Assembly (NCBI GenBank): GCA_021805805.1
Contig: JAJZEB010000001.1
Location: forward strand, 1 to 64,000
Direction: 5' to 3'
Source of the DNA: Pseudomonadota bacterium
Lineage (GTDB): Bacteria; Pseudomonadota; Gammaproteobacteria; Burkholderiales; Burkholderiaceae_C
DNA length: 64,000 nucleotides
A program made the position numbers and the translations under genes. This document shows, one piece after another, positions 63,787 through 64,000 of this stretch; the first letter of the stretch is position 1; every line of letters begins with the position of its first letter. The notes under the pieces were generated by a model. That model did not search any database, had not been told where the DNA came from, and saw only the letters and a list, made by a program, of their open reading frames with translations.

Positions 63787-64000
63787 TCAGTTTTCGATCT
63801 CGACCTGGCTCGCGACGTTCTGGCCGCCGCCCGGCGTGAACGTGACGTCGACGTGCACGCCATTGCCCAGCGTGCCTCCCGACACCGTGCTCGACGTGTC
63901 GAGCGTGATCGTCAGCCCATTGACCATGAAGCTCGAGCCCGCCTGTCCGGTCGGTCCGGTCGTGTAGGCGTAGACGATGCCCTTGGTCTCCTTCTGCCCG
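63787..64000 (-). CDS. DUF5666-like secreted protein, C-terminal part
   Basis: This is the last 70 codons of a gene that continues beyond the window. The translated end reads KGIVYAYTTGPTGQAG, then VNGLTITLDTSSTVSGG and GNGVHVDVTFTPGGG, finishing VASQVEIEN. This small-barrel pattern of Val, Thr and Gly strands matches DUF5666, which is common in exported proteins of Burkholderiales. Its role is unknown. It lies 201 bases upstream of the globin-domain protein on the same strand. Confidence 0.65.
   Translation of the reverse strand, partial: GQKETKGIVYAYTTGPTGQAGSSFMVNGLTITLDTSSTVSGGTLGNGVHVDVTFTPGGGQNVASQVEIEN

Overview
The window is GC-rich bacterial DNA from a betaproteobacterium, most likely of the order Burkholderiales. 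That placement rests on gene content and order: the DUF2244-ctaC-ctaD-small assembly protein-DUF2970-ctaE cytochrome oxidase cluster, argB next to slmA, GluQ-RS, and a GC-rich hairpin repeat between convergent genes of a kind common in this group. The genus cannot be fixed from the sequence. No rRNA, tRNA, CRISPR array, insertion sequence or prophage was seen, and no gene-free stretch reaches 300 bases.

Region by region. 1-3.3 kb (minus): a metal-stress operon (SHOCT membrane protein, Met/Gly-rich Spy-like protein, Met-rich cytochrome c, CopR/CusR regulator, CopS/CusS kinase). A perfect 22-bp CusR-type palindrome lies upstream, between it and the divergent hydrogenase genes. 3.6-8.7 kb (plus): hoxF-U-Y-H-W, a soluble NAD-reducing [NiFe] hydrogenase and its protease, followed by a dsdA remnant with two internal deletions. 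9.6-17.7 kb: a beta-propeller-like lipoprotein, a sigma-54 activator (VpsR-like), and a five-gene Fap-type functional amyloid operon (two three-repeat subunits, C39 protease FapD, FapE, outer-membrane FapF) behind a good -24/-12 promoter. 17.9-20.1 kb: a small protein coupled to a diguanylate cyclase, and a divergent HD-GYP protein. 20.2-23.2 kb: queE, rhlE and gluQ.

23.2-31.3 kb (mostly minus): aa3-type cytochrome oxidase genes and assembly factors (ctaB, ctaA, SCO-like, SURF1, ctaE, ctaD, ctaC). ctaG (Cox11) is missing from its usual place. 31.5-33.8 kb: BioC-like methyltransferase, comF and trmL, with short tandem repeats in the divergent promoter region. 33.9-40.9 kb (minus): a beta-oxidation operon under a TetR repressor. 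40.9-42.5 kb: slmA and argB. 42.7-46.8 kb (plus): small lipoprotein, phosphoribosyltransferase, CBS protein, cyclopropane-fatty-acid-synthase-like methyltransferase, Hsp20 and a flavoprotein. 46.9-49.8 kb: feoABC behind a Fur-like box. 49.9-51.8 kb: an orphan prpR. 51.9-54.4 kb (minus): four small secreted proteins of one unrecognised family, arranged as a duplicated pair. 54.5-64 kb (minus): a class II aldolase, a 1524-residue CheB-CheR-PAS-GGDEF-EAL protein, a 1154-residue GAF-PAS-GGDEF-globin-GAF-EAL protein, and the end of a DUF5666 protein.

Two themes join these genes. One is redox and metal handling: hydrogenase, oxidase, copper response and ferrous iron uptake. The other is cyclic-di-GMP control of surface life: three GGDEF proteins and one HD-GYP protein share the window with an amyloid operon that has its own sigma-54 activator. 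The best candidates for undescribed biology are the sigma-54/Fap module, the four-gene secreted family, and the globin-containing and CheB/CheR-fused c-di-GMP proteins.
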